DNA of 64,000 bases from Pyrinomonas methylaliphatogenes (GTDB taxonomy: Bacteria > Acidobacteriota > Blastocatellia > Pyrinomonadales > Pyrinomonadaceae), in NCBI RefSeq assembly GCF_000820845.2, contig NZ_CBXV010000008.1, positions 604,705 to 668,704 on the forward strand, read 5' to 3'. Positions 55,882 to 64,000 of this stretch are shown piece by piece (within the stretch, counting starts at the first letter, position 1; the number at the start of each line of letters is the position of its first letter). A program made the translations under genes and the position numbers. The notes below the pieces were generated by a model. It was given only the letters and a program-made list of their open reading frames with translations, was not told where the DNA came from and made no database searches.

Positions 55882-58791
55882 ATGTTACGGTCGAGACTCG
55901 CGGCAAGCTTGCTTTTGTTGATCGGCCTCGCATTTCAAACGGCGCATGCGCAATCGCAAGCGCTCAACGGACAGATCGAAGGTTCCGTCAAGGACGCGAG
56001 CGGTGCGGTCATCGCTGGCGCTAGTGTCACGATCACGAACATAGAGACGGGCGCGACGCGCACGGTCCAAACGGACGAGAGCGGGTTTTACCGCGCGCCG
56101 CTGCTGCCGCTTGGAACCTATCGCGTCACGGCGGAAGCCGCAGGGTTCAAGCGGCTCGTGCGCGAGGGGATCACGCTCACGGCGGGGCAGACGGCGACGA
56201 TCGATTTAACGCTCGAGCCGGGCGGCGTCACCGAAACGGTCACCGTCAACAGCGACGCGCCGATCGCGGATCCGGCGAAGATTGAGATGGGGCGCGTCAT
56301 CAACGAGCGCGAGGTGACCAATCTTCCGCTCGTTTCGCGCAACCCATACAACTTTGCGCTGCTTCAAGCGAACGTCGTCGGGCGGCCCAACGTCGAGTTC
56401 GGCGTGCCGCGCATCAGCGCCAACGGTTATGCGCGGCGGATCAACTATCAGCTCGATGGCAACTACAACACGCAATCGGACCGCGCCGGTATCCGCCTGA
56501 TGCCGATCTCAGAGCTTTTCATCGGCGAAGTCCAAGTCGTGACGAACGGCTTCGCCCCGGAGTTCGGCAACACGCCCGGCGTGGTCTTCAACGCGGTGAC
56601 GCGCGCCGGGACGAACGAGTATCGCGGCACGGTCGGGTATCGCTTCCGGCGCACGCCCTTTTCGTCGCGCCCCTTCTTCTCCGATCCGACCAAGCCGAAG
56701 CCGGAGACGAAAGTCGATGATTACACGGCGGCGTTGGGCGGCCCCATCATCCGCGACCGTTGGCACTTCTACGCGGGATTCGAGCGCGTCATGCGCGATC
56801 TGGCGGGCGAGCCGCAGCGCGTCATCACGATCAGCAAGGCGGACCAAGCGGCGTTGATCGCTGCCGGCGTCAGTCCGAACGCTTTCCCGAACTCGATTCC
56901 GGCTTCGCAGAAGGTCGGCTTCTTCATCGTCCGCACGGATGCGCAACTGACGGACAAGCATCGCCTCGTCGGGCGTTTCAACCTGTTCCGCAACACGTCG
57001 CCGAACAACATCGCTGGTGGCACGACGACGCTCGAGCGGAGCATAGATTTCATTGACCGCGCCGATTCGGTCGGATTGCAGCTCGTTTCGACCTTTTCGC
57101 CCGTCGTCCTCAATGAACTACGTTATCAGTATGCGCGGCGCAAATCCGAGAACTTGCCAAACGAAAACTCCGGCAGCGGCCCTTCGATCTTGATCTCGGG
57201 CATCGCCGCTTTCGGCGCGCCGGAGAACGCCAACACGATCGCGCCGCTTGAAGTGTCGAACCAATTGCTTGACAACGTGACGATCACGCGCGGCCTGCAC
57301 ACGATCAAATTCGGCGCCGGTTTCAACCGCGTTCGTCAGACGCAGCGTGCGGGCGTGTTCGCGCGTTATACCTTTCCATCGATCGCGGCCTATGTGGCGG
57401 CGAAGAGCGGAGCGAACCCTTTCAGCTACACGCAGTACACAGAGACGCTCGGCGATCCAAGCATCACCGTCCCGGCTACCTTTTATCAAGCTTTCGTGCA
57501 AGATGATTGGAAGGCCACTTCGCGCCTGAAGATCAACTACGGCGTGCGCTATGACCTTTATGCTGTGCCGGATGGAGATCCAAACGCGCCGCTCGAGTTT
57601 TCGCGCCACTTCCACACGGATAAGAACAATTTCGCGCCGCGGCTCGGCATCGTCTATGCCTTGCGCGAAGGGGTTCTTCCGACCGTCTTGCGCGCGAGCG
57701 CCGGACTCTACTACGAGCAGCCGTGGCTCGACATCTACCGGCGCGCATTGCAGAACAACGGCAATCCGCGTTTCGTCACTTTCGCCGTCGGTCCGAGCGG
57801 TGTGGGTGCGCCGCGCTTTCCGAACACGCTCGGATCTCTCCCGTCTGGAGCGACATTGCCGCGCCAGAGCATCGAAGCCGTCTCGCCCGATTACGAAAAC
57901 CTCGTCGCTTTCCACACGAACTTGCAGTTGGAACAGGCGCTGTCGCCGAATCTTTCGCTGACCGTCGGCCTTATCAACTCGCGCGGGACGCACTTGCCCG
58001 TCTATCGCAACATCAATCCGATCAATCCGATCGGATTTTTGGCCGATGGTCGCCCTGTGTTCAGCACCACGGTGAGTCCGACGACGCGCCTCTATCCGCA
58101 ATTCAACAACGTGTTGATGGTCGAATCGGTCGGCACGTCGAACTACACGGCGGGGACGCTCGTGCTCAGCAAGCGTTTCTCATCGGGCTATCAATTCAGC
58201 GCGAATTACACCTATTCGCACGCGATCGACGACGCTCCGGAGCAGAACCTCGTTGCCGCGACAAGCTACGTGCTGTCCGATCCGACGAACCGGCGCCGCG
58301 ATCGCGGGAACGCTTTCGCCGATCAGCGCCACACGTTCGTCCTGAGCTTCGTCGGGCGACCGACTTTCAATCTCGAGAGCGGATTCTGGCGGAGCGTGCT
58401 CAACGATAATCAATTGGGGATCATCGCGACGGCCAACAGCGGCGAGACTTTCAACATCACGACGGGGCGCGATTTGAATGGAGACGGAGTCGGCACCGCT
58501 GGCGATGCGGATCGTCCGCTCTTCATCGGGCGCAACACGGGGCGCACGCCGCACCAGTTCAACGTCGATCTTCGTTACACGCGCTTCGTGCGTTTCAGCG
58601 AGCGTTTCAATTTGGAGATCTTCGGCGAGTTCATCAACGTCTTCAACATCAACAGCATCGTTTCGGTCAACGGCATCGTGCCGACCAATCCGGATGGGAG
58701 TTTGACCGGGCCGCTGCCCGATTTCACGAAACGCAATCCGGTCGGAACGGACAGCCGGCAGTTTCAGCTTGGCTTCAAGTTCAACTTTTGA
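55882..58791 (+). CDS. TonB-dependent receptor, Oar-like (969 aa)
   Basis: An outer-membrane receptor, shorter than its paralogue at 13027-16944. The signal peptide is at 1-24 (LRSRLAASLLLLIGLAFQTA, cleavage near AHAQ). The regulatory-like domain follows (QIEGSVKDASGAVIAGASVT) and a plug with NLPLVSRNPYNFALL. The tract NEYRGTVGYRFRRTPFSSRP precedes the barrel. The ending SRQFQLGFKFNF has the terminal Phe of outer-membrane barrels. GGAGGAGGAG lies upstream. It lies 67 bp after the ROK repressor, so a sugar or glycoconjugate ligand is a reasonable guess, but only from context. Confidence 0.92.
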   Translation: MLRSRLAASLLLLIGLAFQTAHAQSQALNGQIEGSVKDASGAVIAGASVTITNIETGATRTVQTDESGFYRAPLLPLGTYRVTAEAAGFKRLVREGITLTAGQTATIDLTLEPGGVTETVTVNSDAPIADPAKIEMGRVINEREVTNLPLVSRNPYNFALLQANVVGRPNVEFGVPRISANGYARRINYQLDGNYNTQSDRAGIRLMPISELFIGEVQVVTNGFAPEFGNTPGVVFNAVTRAGTNEYRGTVGYRFRRTPFSSRPFFSDPTKPKPETKVDDYTAALGGPIIRDRWHFYAGFERVMRDLAGEPQRVITISKADQAALIAAGVSPNAFPNSIPASQKVGFFIVRTDAQLTDKHRLVGRFNLFRNTSPNNIAGGTTTLERSIDFIDRADSVGLQLVSTFSPVVLNELRYQYARRKSENLPNENSGSGPSILISGIAAFGAPENANTIAPLEVSNQLLDNVTITRGLHTIKFGAGFNRVRQTQRAGVFARYTFPSIAAYVAAKSGANPFSYTQYTETLGDPSITVPATFYQAFVQDDWKATSRLKINYGVRYDLYAVPDGDPNAPLEFSRHFHTDKNNFAPRLGIVYALREGVLPTVLRASAGLYYEQPWLDIYRRALQNNGNPRFVTFAVGPSGVGAPRFPNTLGSLPSGATLPRQSIEAVSPDYENLVAFHTNLQLEQALSPNLSLTVGLINSRGTHLPVYRNINPINPIGFLADGRPVFSTTVSPTTRLYPQFNNVLMVESVGTSNYTAGTLVLSKRFSSGYQFSANYTYSHAIDDAPEQNLVAATSYVLSDPTNRRRDRGNAFADQRHTFVLSFVGRPTFNLESGFWRSVLNDNQLGIIATANSGETFNITTGRDLNGDGVGTAGDADRPLFIGRNTGRTPHQFNVDLRYTRFVRFSERFNLEIFGEFINVFNINSIVSVNGIVPTNPDGSLTGPLPDFTKRNPVGTDSRQFQLGFKFNF

Positions 58792-58880
58792 GGGCTTTCG
58801 CTCCAAGTCTAAGCTTGTAAAGCTTTCAATTCGACCTTTGGGGATGGGTGTCGGCTTTGAGCGAGCATAGATTCCGCCCT

Positions 58881-59012
58881 ATGAGCACTGATGATTTCAG
58901 AGCGCAGCGGGAAGAGGATGCGCGTTGGCATCGCGTGTACTTTGCGGTCATCGTTTACACAGTGATGCTGATCGGCGCGCTTTGGCTCTTCTCCGCCGTT
59001 TTTTCGCGCTAA
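58881..59012 (+). CDS. 43-residue membrane peptide before the symporter
   Basis: This short gene reads [20 protein letters not shown], then the single helix [20 protein letters not shown] and FSR. It lies 83 bp before the SSS symporter on the same strand. Many SSS transporters have a small one- or two-helix partner encoded just upstream, and this peptide (acidic/basic head, one helix) fits such an accessory subunit. That role is inference from position and shape. No strong ribosome site is seen. Confidence 0.65.
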   Translation: MSTDDFRAQREEDARWHRVYFAVIVYTVMLIGALWLFSAVFSR

Positions 59013-59095
59013 TTTTCTGGACCAGCGTCCGAGGCGCGAAGTCCGAACTTTTTCATCATGCGCGCCCGTCGGCGCGCAAAGGAGACCGATGGCGC

Positions 59096-60793
59096 ATGAG
59101 TTGGATTGACTGGGCGGTGGTCGTCGTCTACCTCGTCTACATCGTTTGGGATGGCGTGCGACTTTCGAAGCACAGCGGCAAGGTCGAAGGCTACTTCCTC
59201 GCCGACCGAAGTCTGCCTTGGTGGGCCGTCGGTCTTTCGGTGATGGCGACGCAGTTATCGGCGATCACGCTCGTCGGCACGACCGGACAGGCGTTCGCCG
59301 ACGGCATGCGTTTCATCCAGTTCTACTATGGGCTGCCGTTTGCGATGGTGATCCTCTGCATGACGGCGGTGCCATTTTTTTATCGCGCCAAAGTCTTCAC
59401 GGCCTACGAGTATCTCGAACGTCGCTTCGACGCGCGCACGCGCACGCTGACCAGTTTCTTCTTTCTCCTATCGCGCGGTTTGGGCGTCGGCGTGATCATC
59501 GCCGCTCCTTCCGTCATCCTTTCGATCGTGCTCGGTTGGAGCGAAGCGGCGACCGTCTTCGCGATGGGATTGACGACGACCCTTTACACGATGGCCGGCG
59601 GCGTGCAGGCCGTCACGTGGACCGATGTCAAGCAGATGGTCATCATCTTCGTCGGTCTGGGCGTCTGTCTTTTCGTCATCCTGTCGAAGTTCCCGGCGGG
59701 CGTAGCCTTCACGGATGCGCTTCACCTAGCGGGCGCGGCGGGGCGTTTGACGACCGTGGACGCGCGGTTCAGTTTGCAGGAGAGTTACACGCTCTGGTCC
59801 GGTCTGATCGGCGGACTCTTCTTGATGCTCTCTTACTTCGGTTGCGATCAGAGCCAAGTGCAAAGGTATCTGACGGCGCGTTCGGTGAATGAAGGGCGCA
59901 CGTCGCTCCTGATGAGCGCCTTCATCAAGATCCCTATGCAGTTCTTCATTCTGCTCATCGGCGTGCTGGTCTTCGTCTTTTATCTATTCGAGCGACCGCC
60001 GCTCATCTTCAATCGCGTTGAAGCGCAGCGCGTCGAGCGGCATCGAACGCTCGATTATCAGCGGTTGAGCGCGGAATACGAAGCGGCTCACGCGGCGCGC
60101 GAACGCGCGGCCATCGAATATGTGCGCGCGCTACGCGATGCGTCGTCTTCGGATTCGGAACATGCAAGGAGCGAATATCTCGCAGCGGAGCGTGCTTTCG
60201 AGGAAGTGCGCGAAAAGGGGCTGGAAGCGGCGAAGGTCGAAAGCGGCAATCGCAGTTTCACGGACGTGAACTACGTCTTTCCGACCTTCGTCGTTCAGTA
60301 CATGCCGGTGGGCGTCGTCGGGTTGATCATCGCGGCGATCTTCGCCGCGGCGATGTCGAGCATCTCGGCGGAATTGAACGCGCTCGCGACCGCCTCGGTG
60401 ATTGACATCTATCGCCGTCACTTCAAACCTGAAGCGGCTGATCGGCATTACGTTTTGGTCGGACGTTTGGCGACCGCGTTCTGGGGCGTTTTCGCGTGCA
60501 TCGTTGCGCTCTATTCGACTTCGCTCGGTTCGCTGATCGAAGTCGTCAATCGTTTCGGCTCGTTCTTCTATGGCTCACTGCTCGGCGTCTTCGTCCTCGC
60601 TTTCGCCGTGCCGCGCGCGACGGGGCGCGGCGCTTTCTGGGGGCTGCTGCTCGGCATCGTTTCGGTGTGGATCGCGAGCCGCTACACGGAGATCGCCTTT
60701 TTGTGGTTCAACGTCATCGGCTGCGCGGTTGTCGTCATCGTCGGGACGCTTCTCAGCTTGACGGACAAAAAGGTCAGAGCGCGTTCGTTCTGA
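59096..60793 (+). CDS. sodium:solute symporter, SSS family (SLC5-like)
   Basis: A Na+-driven transporter of 565 residues. The start is the ATG of [20 protein letters not shown] with GGAG upstream. Family motifs are [20 protein letters not shown] at about 32-51, [20 protein letters not shown], and the sodium-site tract [20 protein letters not shown] at about 417-436. Between helices, at about 302-390, it carries an extra polar segment with heptad-like charge ([20 protein letters not shown]), probably a coiled coil, not usual for the family. The substrate is likely a sugar by context. GGTCAGA/TCTGACC at its stop codon could form a small hairpin. Confidence 0.87.
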   Translation: MSWIDWAVVVVYLVYIVWDGVRLSKHSGKVEGYFLADRSLPWWAVGLSVMATQLSAITLVGTTGQAFADGMRFIQFYYGLPFAMVILCMTAVPFFYRAKVFTAYEYLERRFDARTRTLTSFFFLLSRGLGVGVIIAAPSVILSIVLGWSEAATVFAMGLTTTLYTMAGGVQAVTWTDVKQMVIIFVGLGVCLFVILSKFPAGVAFTDALHLAGAAGRLTTVDARFSLQESYTLWSGLIGGLFLMLSYFGCDQSQVQRYLTARSVNEGRTSLLMSAFIKIPMQFFILLIGVLVFVFYLFERPPLIFNRVEAQRVERHRTLDYQRLSAEYEAAHAARERAAIEYVRALRDASSSDSEHARSEYLAAERAFEEVREKGLEAAKVESGNRSFTDVNYVFPTFVVQYMPVGVVGLIIAAIFAAAMSSISAELNALATASVIDIYRRHFKPEAADRHYVLVGRLATAFWGVFACIVALYSTSLGSLIEVVNRFGSFFYGSLLGVFVLAFAVPRATGRGAFWGLLLGIVSVWIASRYTEIAFLWFNVIGCAVVVIVGTLLSLTDKKVRARSF

Positions 60794-60856
60794 CCGTCGG
60801 CGAGGCGTCTTGCGAATTCATCCCGCGCGGCGCACCGGTCGAGAAGATGCTTGCGT

Positions 60857-60948
60857 CAGGTCTGATGGATCGCATGATGAAGCTAAAGCTTGGGCGCGCA
60901 AGGTTGGAAGGTGCTTTCGGCAAGACTGATGGATCGCATGGAGAGGAT
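60857..60948. repeat. spaced direct repeat pair before the deacetylase, offset 64
   Basis: CTGATGGATCGCATG occurs at 60862-60876 and 60926-60940, with weaker similarity on both sides (arms about 28 bases). The right arm ends at the deacetylase start codon and supplies its GGAGAGG ribosome site. Confidence 0.62.
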
Positions 60949-63735
60949 ATGAAAAGAGTCGGTCATTTCGCGAAGGGCGCTTCGCTTCGCCTTTTATCTT
61001 CGTTCTGCGCGATCGCGATCATTTTAGCGTCGCTTCAGGTAGAGCGCGCGCAAGTGCGTTCGCCTTATGATGATGGCGCTTTCGCGCTGGGCCAGTTGCT
61101 TGTGCGTTTGCAGACCACGGCGAGCGCGCTTCACACGGGCGCGCATCCCGATGACGAAGATTCGGCGCTCATCGCGCGGCTTGCGCGCGGCGATGGGGCG
61201 CGCGTGGCCTATCTTGCGCTCAATCGCGGCGAGGGCGGACAGAACATCATCGGTCCAGAATTGTTCGAAACGCTCGGCGTGATTCGCACCGAAGAGTTAT
61301 TGCAGGCGCGTCGGCTCGACGGCGGCGAGCAGTTCTTCACGCGCGCTTTCGATTTCGGCTTTACAAAGACGCGCGCGGAAGCCGCCGCGCGTTGGGGCGA
61401 GCGCGAGATTCTGGCCGACATGGTGCGCGTCATCCGGCTCTTTCGCCCGCTCGTCATCATCGCGCGGTTTACGGGCACGCCCGCCGATGGCCACGGTCAA
61501 CATCAGCTCGCCGGTTATCTCACTCCGCTCGCCTTTCGCTTGGCCGCCGATCCGAAGGCTTTCCCCGAGCAGCTTGCTGAAGGGTTACGTCCATGGCGTG
61601 CGCTCAAGATTTACGTGAGCGAAGGATTTCGGCGCGGCGCCGATCCAAACAACCGTCCGACGCTGCTGCTCGACACGGGGCGGCACGATGAGTTGCTCGG
61701 TCGCAGTTACTTCGAGATCGCGATGTACGGGCGCAGCCAGCACAAATCGCAGGAGATGGGGACGCTCGAGCTTCTCGGTCCACAAACCTCGGGCGTGCGC
61801 TTGCTCGAAAGCGCCGCGGGCGCGGGCGATGAGCGGAGCGTCTTCGATGGCATCGACGTGACGATCCGCGGCATCGCACAGTTGGCTGGGATACGCGATG
61901 CGCGCATCATCGAACGGCTCGGCGTCATACAGGATCTTGCGCGGCGCGCTCTGCGCGAGTTCGATGCGATGGAACCGCGCAAGCTCATCCCCATCCTCGC
62001 CGAAGGGTTGCGACGGACGCGCGAATTGCGCGCAAGCTTGCGCGCGAGCGGCGAGAGCGAAGAGGCGAAGTATGAGGCCGACTTCCTGCTCGCGCAGAAG
62101 GAAGCGCAGTTCTCCGAAGCGCTGTGGCGCGCGGCGGCGATCAGAGTTGACGCATTGGCCGATGACGAAACGGTGGTTGCAGGGGATCGATTGAACGTTA
62201 CGGCGCGCGTCTTTCTGTCGGACGAGAGGGCGGTTGAGATCAAAGCGATTCGTTTGCGCGCGCCTGCCGGTTGGCGCCTCGAAGAGGTCGCTCCTGAATC
62301 GAACGCCCTTTTGGTCGCGAGCGAGTTTGAAGGGCGCGAGACGCCGCAGCATCAAGCGCGCTTTCGCATCACCGTGCCCGATGGCGAAGGGCCGACGATG
62401 CCGTACTGGTTGCGCGAGCCGCGCGATGGGGACCTTTTCCGCTGGACGAGCGATGCGCCGAAAGCTAGGCCCTTCGATGCGCCGCTCGTCAGCGCTGAAG
62501 TCGAAGCGGTAATCGGAGGCGAGCCGGTCACCATTACCGCGCCGGTCCAGTACCGTTACGCCGATCCGGTTCGTGGCGAGATCAGGCGCGAGATCAACGT
62601 CGTGCCGATGGTTTCGGTCGCGCTCGATCCCGAGTTGGTCATCGTTCCGACTTCGGCGCAAGAGACAGAGCGGCGCGTCTTCGTGCGACTTTCGAGCAAC
62701 GCTTCGCGCGCTGTCAACGGGCGGGTGAGCTTGCATGTGCCCACTGGTTGGCGCGTTGAGCCGGCTTCGGCTCCATTCGCGCTCGAACGTAAAGGCGAAA
62801 AGGGAACGCTCGTCTTCACGGTGCGCGTTCCCGGCGGCGCGCGCGCCGATGCTTACTCTATCAGCGCCGAAGCCGAGATCGAGGGGCGAAGGTTCGCCCT
62901 TGCGGAGCGCGAGATCAGCTACCCGCACATTCAGACGCATCGCGTTTACGCGCCGGCGCAGGCCACGTTTCGCGTATTCGATTTGAAGGTCGCGCCCGTG
63001 CGCGTCGGTTACATCATGGGAAGCGGCGACCGCGTGCCCGAAGCGATCAGGCAGATGGGACTGGACGTGACTTTGCTCAACGAAGATGATCTGGCGGTTG
63101 GCGATCTTGCGCGTTTCGATGTGATCGTCGTTGGCATTCGTGCGTCGCAAGTTCGGCCCGATTTTGTCGCCAACAACCGTCGGTTGCTCGATTACGTGCG
63201 GCAGGGCGGAACGCTGATCGTGCAGTACCAACGGCCCGATTACGTCGAGCGCGGGCTGGCTCCGTTTCCGGCGAAGATGGCGGCGCGGGTCACGGACGAG
63301 AACGCGCCGGTGAAGATACTTGTGCCTGATCATCCGGCTTTCAACTTCCCGAACAAGATCACGGCGGATGATTGGCGCGGTTGGGTGCAAGAACGAAGCC
63401 TCTACAACTTCACGACTTACGATGCGCGCTATGTGCCGCTTCTTGAATCGCACGACGCGGGCGAGCCGCCGCAGACGGGCGGCGAAGTTTACGCCGAGAT
63501 CGGACGCGGCAAGTATGTCTACACGTCTTATGCTTGGTTCAGGCAGTTGCCCGCGGGCGTGCCCGGCGCATACAGGTTATTCGCCAACCTGCTAAGTTTG
63601 GCGAAAGCGCCATCACGTGTTGAGCGAAGCCGTGCGGTGAAGATCGATTCCCGACGTTTCGCGGAAAGTCAGACGGCTCGCGTTTCGTCAAGCCGAAAGC
63701 TTTCGGCTTCGGCGCAAGCTGGCGGGACGCGGTGA
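60949..63735 (+). CDS. secreted PIG-L/LmbE-family deacetylase with C-terminal ThuA/amidotransferase-like domain
   Basis: A 928-residue exported protein. The signal peptide is at 1-35 (LRLLSSFCAIAIILASLQVE). The LmbE domain (about 45-330) has the zinc motif HTGAHPDDED with H-P-D-D at about 65, a second histidine in DGHGQHQLAG, and FTGTPADGHG. A middle region (about 390-680) looks like beta-sandwich repeats (AIRLRAPAGWRLEEV). The C-terminal part (about 685-880) resembles a glutamine-amidotransferase/ThuA fold (VGYIMGSGDRVPEAIRQMGL and FDVIVVGIRASQVRP). PIG-L enzymes remove N-acetyl groups from GlcNAc-type sugars. With the ROK gene, receptor and symporter this suggests amino-sugar handling in the periplasm, as inference. 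Confidence 0.85.
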   Translation: MKRVGHFAKGASLRLLSSFCAIAIILASLQVERAQVRSPYDDGAFALGQLLVRLQTTASALHTGAHPDDEDSALIARLARGDGARVAYLALNRGEGGQNIIGPELFETLGVIRTEELLQARRLDGGEQFFTRAFDFGFTKTRAEAAARWGEREILADMVRVIRLFRPLVIIARFTGTPADGHGQHQLAGYLTPLAFRLAADPKAFPEQLAEGLRPWRALKIYVSEGFRRGADPNNRPTLLLDTGRHDELLGRSYFEIAMYGRSQHKSQEMGTLELLGPQTSGVRLLESAAGAGDERSVFDGIDVTIRGIAQLAGIRDARIIERLGVIQDLARRALREFDAMEPRKLIPILAEGLRRTRELRASLRASGESEEAKYEADFLLAQKEAQFSEALWRAAAIRVDALADDETVVAGDRLNVTARVFLSDERAVEIKAIRLRAPAGWRLEEVAPESNALLVASEFEGRETPQHQARFRITVPDGEGPTMPYWLREPRDGDLFRWTSDAPKARPFDAPLVSAEVEAVIGGEPVTITAPVQYRYADPVRGEIRREINVVPMVSVALDPELVIVPTSAQETERRVFVRLSSNASRAVNGRVSLHVPTGWRVEPASAPFALERKGEKGTLVFTVRVPGGARADAYSISAEAEIEGRRFALAEREISYPHIQTHRVYAPAQATFRVFDLKVAPVRVGYIMGSGDRVPEAIRQMGLDVTLLNEDDLAVGDLARFDVIVVGIRASQVRPDFVANNRRLLDYVRQGGTLIVQYQRPDYVERGLAPFPAKMAARVTDENAPVKILVPDHPAFNFPNKITADDWRGWVQERSLYNFTTYDARYVPLLESHDAGEPPQTGGEVYAEIGRGKYVYTSYAWFRQLPAGVPGAYRLFANLLSLAKAPSRVERSRAVKIDSRRFAESQTARVSSSRKLSASAQAGGTR

Positions 63736-63797
63736 GGATCACCGGACGGGAGAGCTGAATCGCTGAAGGGCAAGATTTCTTGAAGAGGAGTGGTCCA

Positions 63798-64000
63798 GTG
63801 GAACAGAAGGAGAGATTCCCGGCGCCCGCTTACGCGGAGAACGTGCTGGCGGAGATTTTCGAGGATGCCAAGCGGCTTTTCCTCGATGCCTTGATCGAGG
63901 TTGACATCGCCCACGCGGTGATGCTCGCAGAACGCGGCATCATCTCGCGCGAAGATGCCTGCCAGATCTTGCGTGCGCTCGAAGGGATGAATCGCGATGA
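63798..64000 (+). CDS. argininosuccinate lyase-like protein, N-terminus only
   Basis: Only the first 67 codons are inside the window. It reads FPAPAYAENVLAEIFEDAKR, then LFLDALIEVDIAHAVMLAER and GIISREDACQILRALEGM, the N-terminal helices of the fumarase/argininosuccinate-lyase superfamily, closest to argininosuccinate lyases. The start is GTG with GAGGAG about 8 nt upstream. The catalytic loop lies outside the window, so the exact reaction is not confirmed. Confidence 0.7.
   Translation, partial: MEQKERFPAPAYAENVLAEIFEDAKRLFLDALIEVDIAHAVMLAERGIISREDACQILRALEGMNRD

Noticed and set aside
61585-63453. 622-codon minus-strand open frame
   Set aside because: It is antisense to the LmbE-type deacetylase gene and Arg/His-rich without domain signatures. 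High GC content keeps such frames open.

Overview
This is about 64 kb of bacterial chromosome centred on the replication origin. Three very large secreted TonB-dependent receptors carry an N-terminal carboxypeptidase-regulatory-like domain (1-1762, 13027-16944, 55882-58791). Together with a YidC that has the large periplasmic domain, a moderately high GC content and the rest of the gene set, this points to a diderm of the phylum Acidobacteriota, probably class Blastocatellia. That placement is inference from gene content. No rRNA is present.

Left part (1-31 kb): a truncated receptor, MarR and UspA genes, a cationic amino-acid permease, two adjacent membrane pyrophosphatases (a K+-dependent type and a divergent one), a membrane protein joining a START-like and an NTF2-like domain, and a second receptor. 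A translation-centred stretch on the minus strand follows: gltX, three serine tRNAs, dnaX, the SRP RNA and tadA. Then come alkA, a DUF2270 membrane protein, hutH, a geranylgeranyl-reductase-like flavoprotein and an overlapping Memo/AMMECR1 pair.

Origin (31-49 kb): dnaA-dnaN-recF-gyrB run leftwards, and rpmH-rnpA-yidD-yidC-jag-mnmE-mnmG-parA-parB-selD run rightwards. DnaA boxes lie on both sides of dnaA. A row of five TAG triplets (DnaA-trio) and an AT-rich stretch mark the likely unwinding site at about 36.36 kb. Three parS sites precede parA. rpmH is hidden inside the open frame that leads into rnpA, and selD contains an in-frame UGA read as selenocysteine.

Right part (49-64 kb): a partial F-type ATP synthase operon (b', b, delta, alpha, gamma), a VanZ-like gene, then a possible sugar or amino-sugar locus. 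This locus has a ROK repressor with a palindromic operator, a receptor, a 43-residue membrane peptide, an SSS-family symporter and a secreted LmbE-type deacetylase. The window ends in the start of an argininosuccinate-lyase-like gene.

The most unusual signal is not a gene. About twenty unrelated sequences of roughly 27-38 bp each occur twice (occasionally four times) with the second copy 61-74 bp from the first. Most are intergenic, often with one arm touching a stop codon, a start codon, a parS site or a terminator; two pairs are in frame inside genes. The geometry resembles single CRISPR repeat-spacer-repeat units, but every pair has its own sequence and no cas genes are present. This looks like a mutational or mobile process that makes spaced short duplications, and I know of no description of it.
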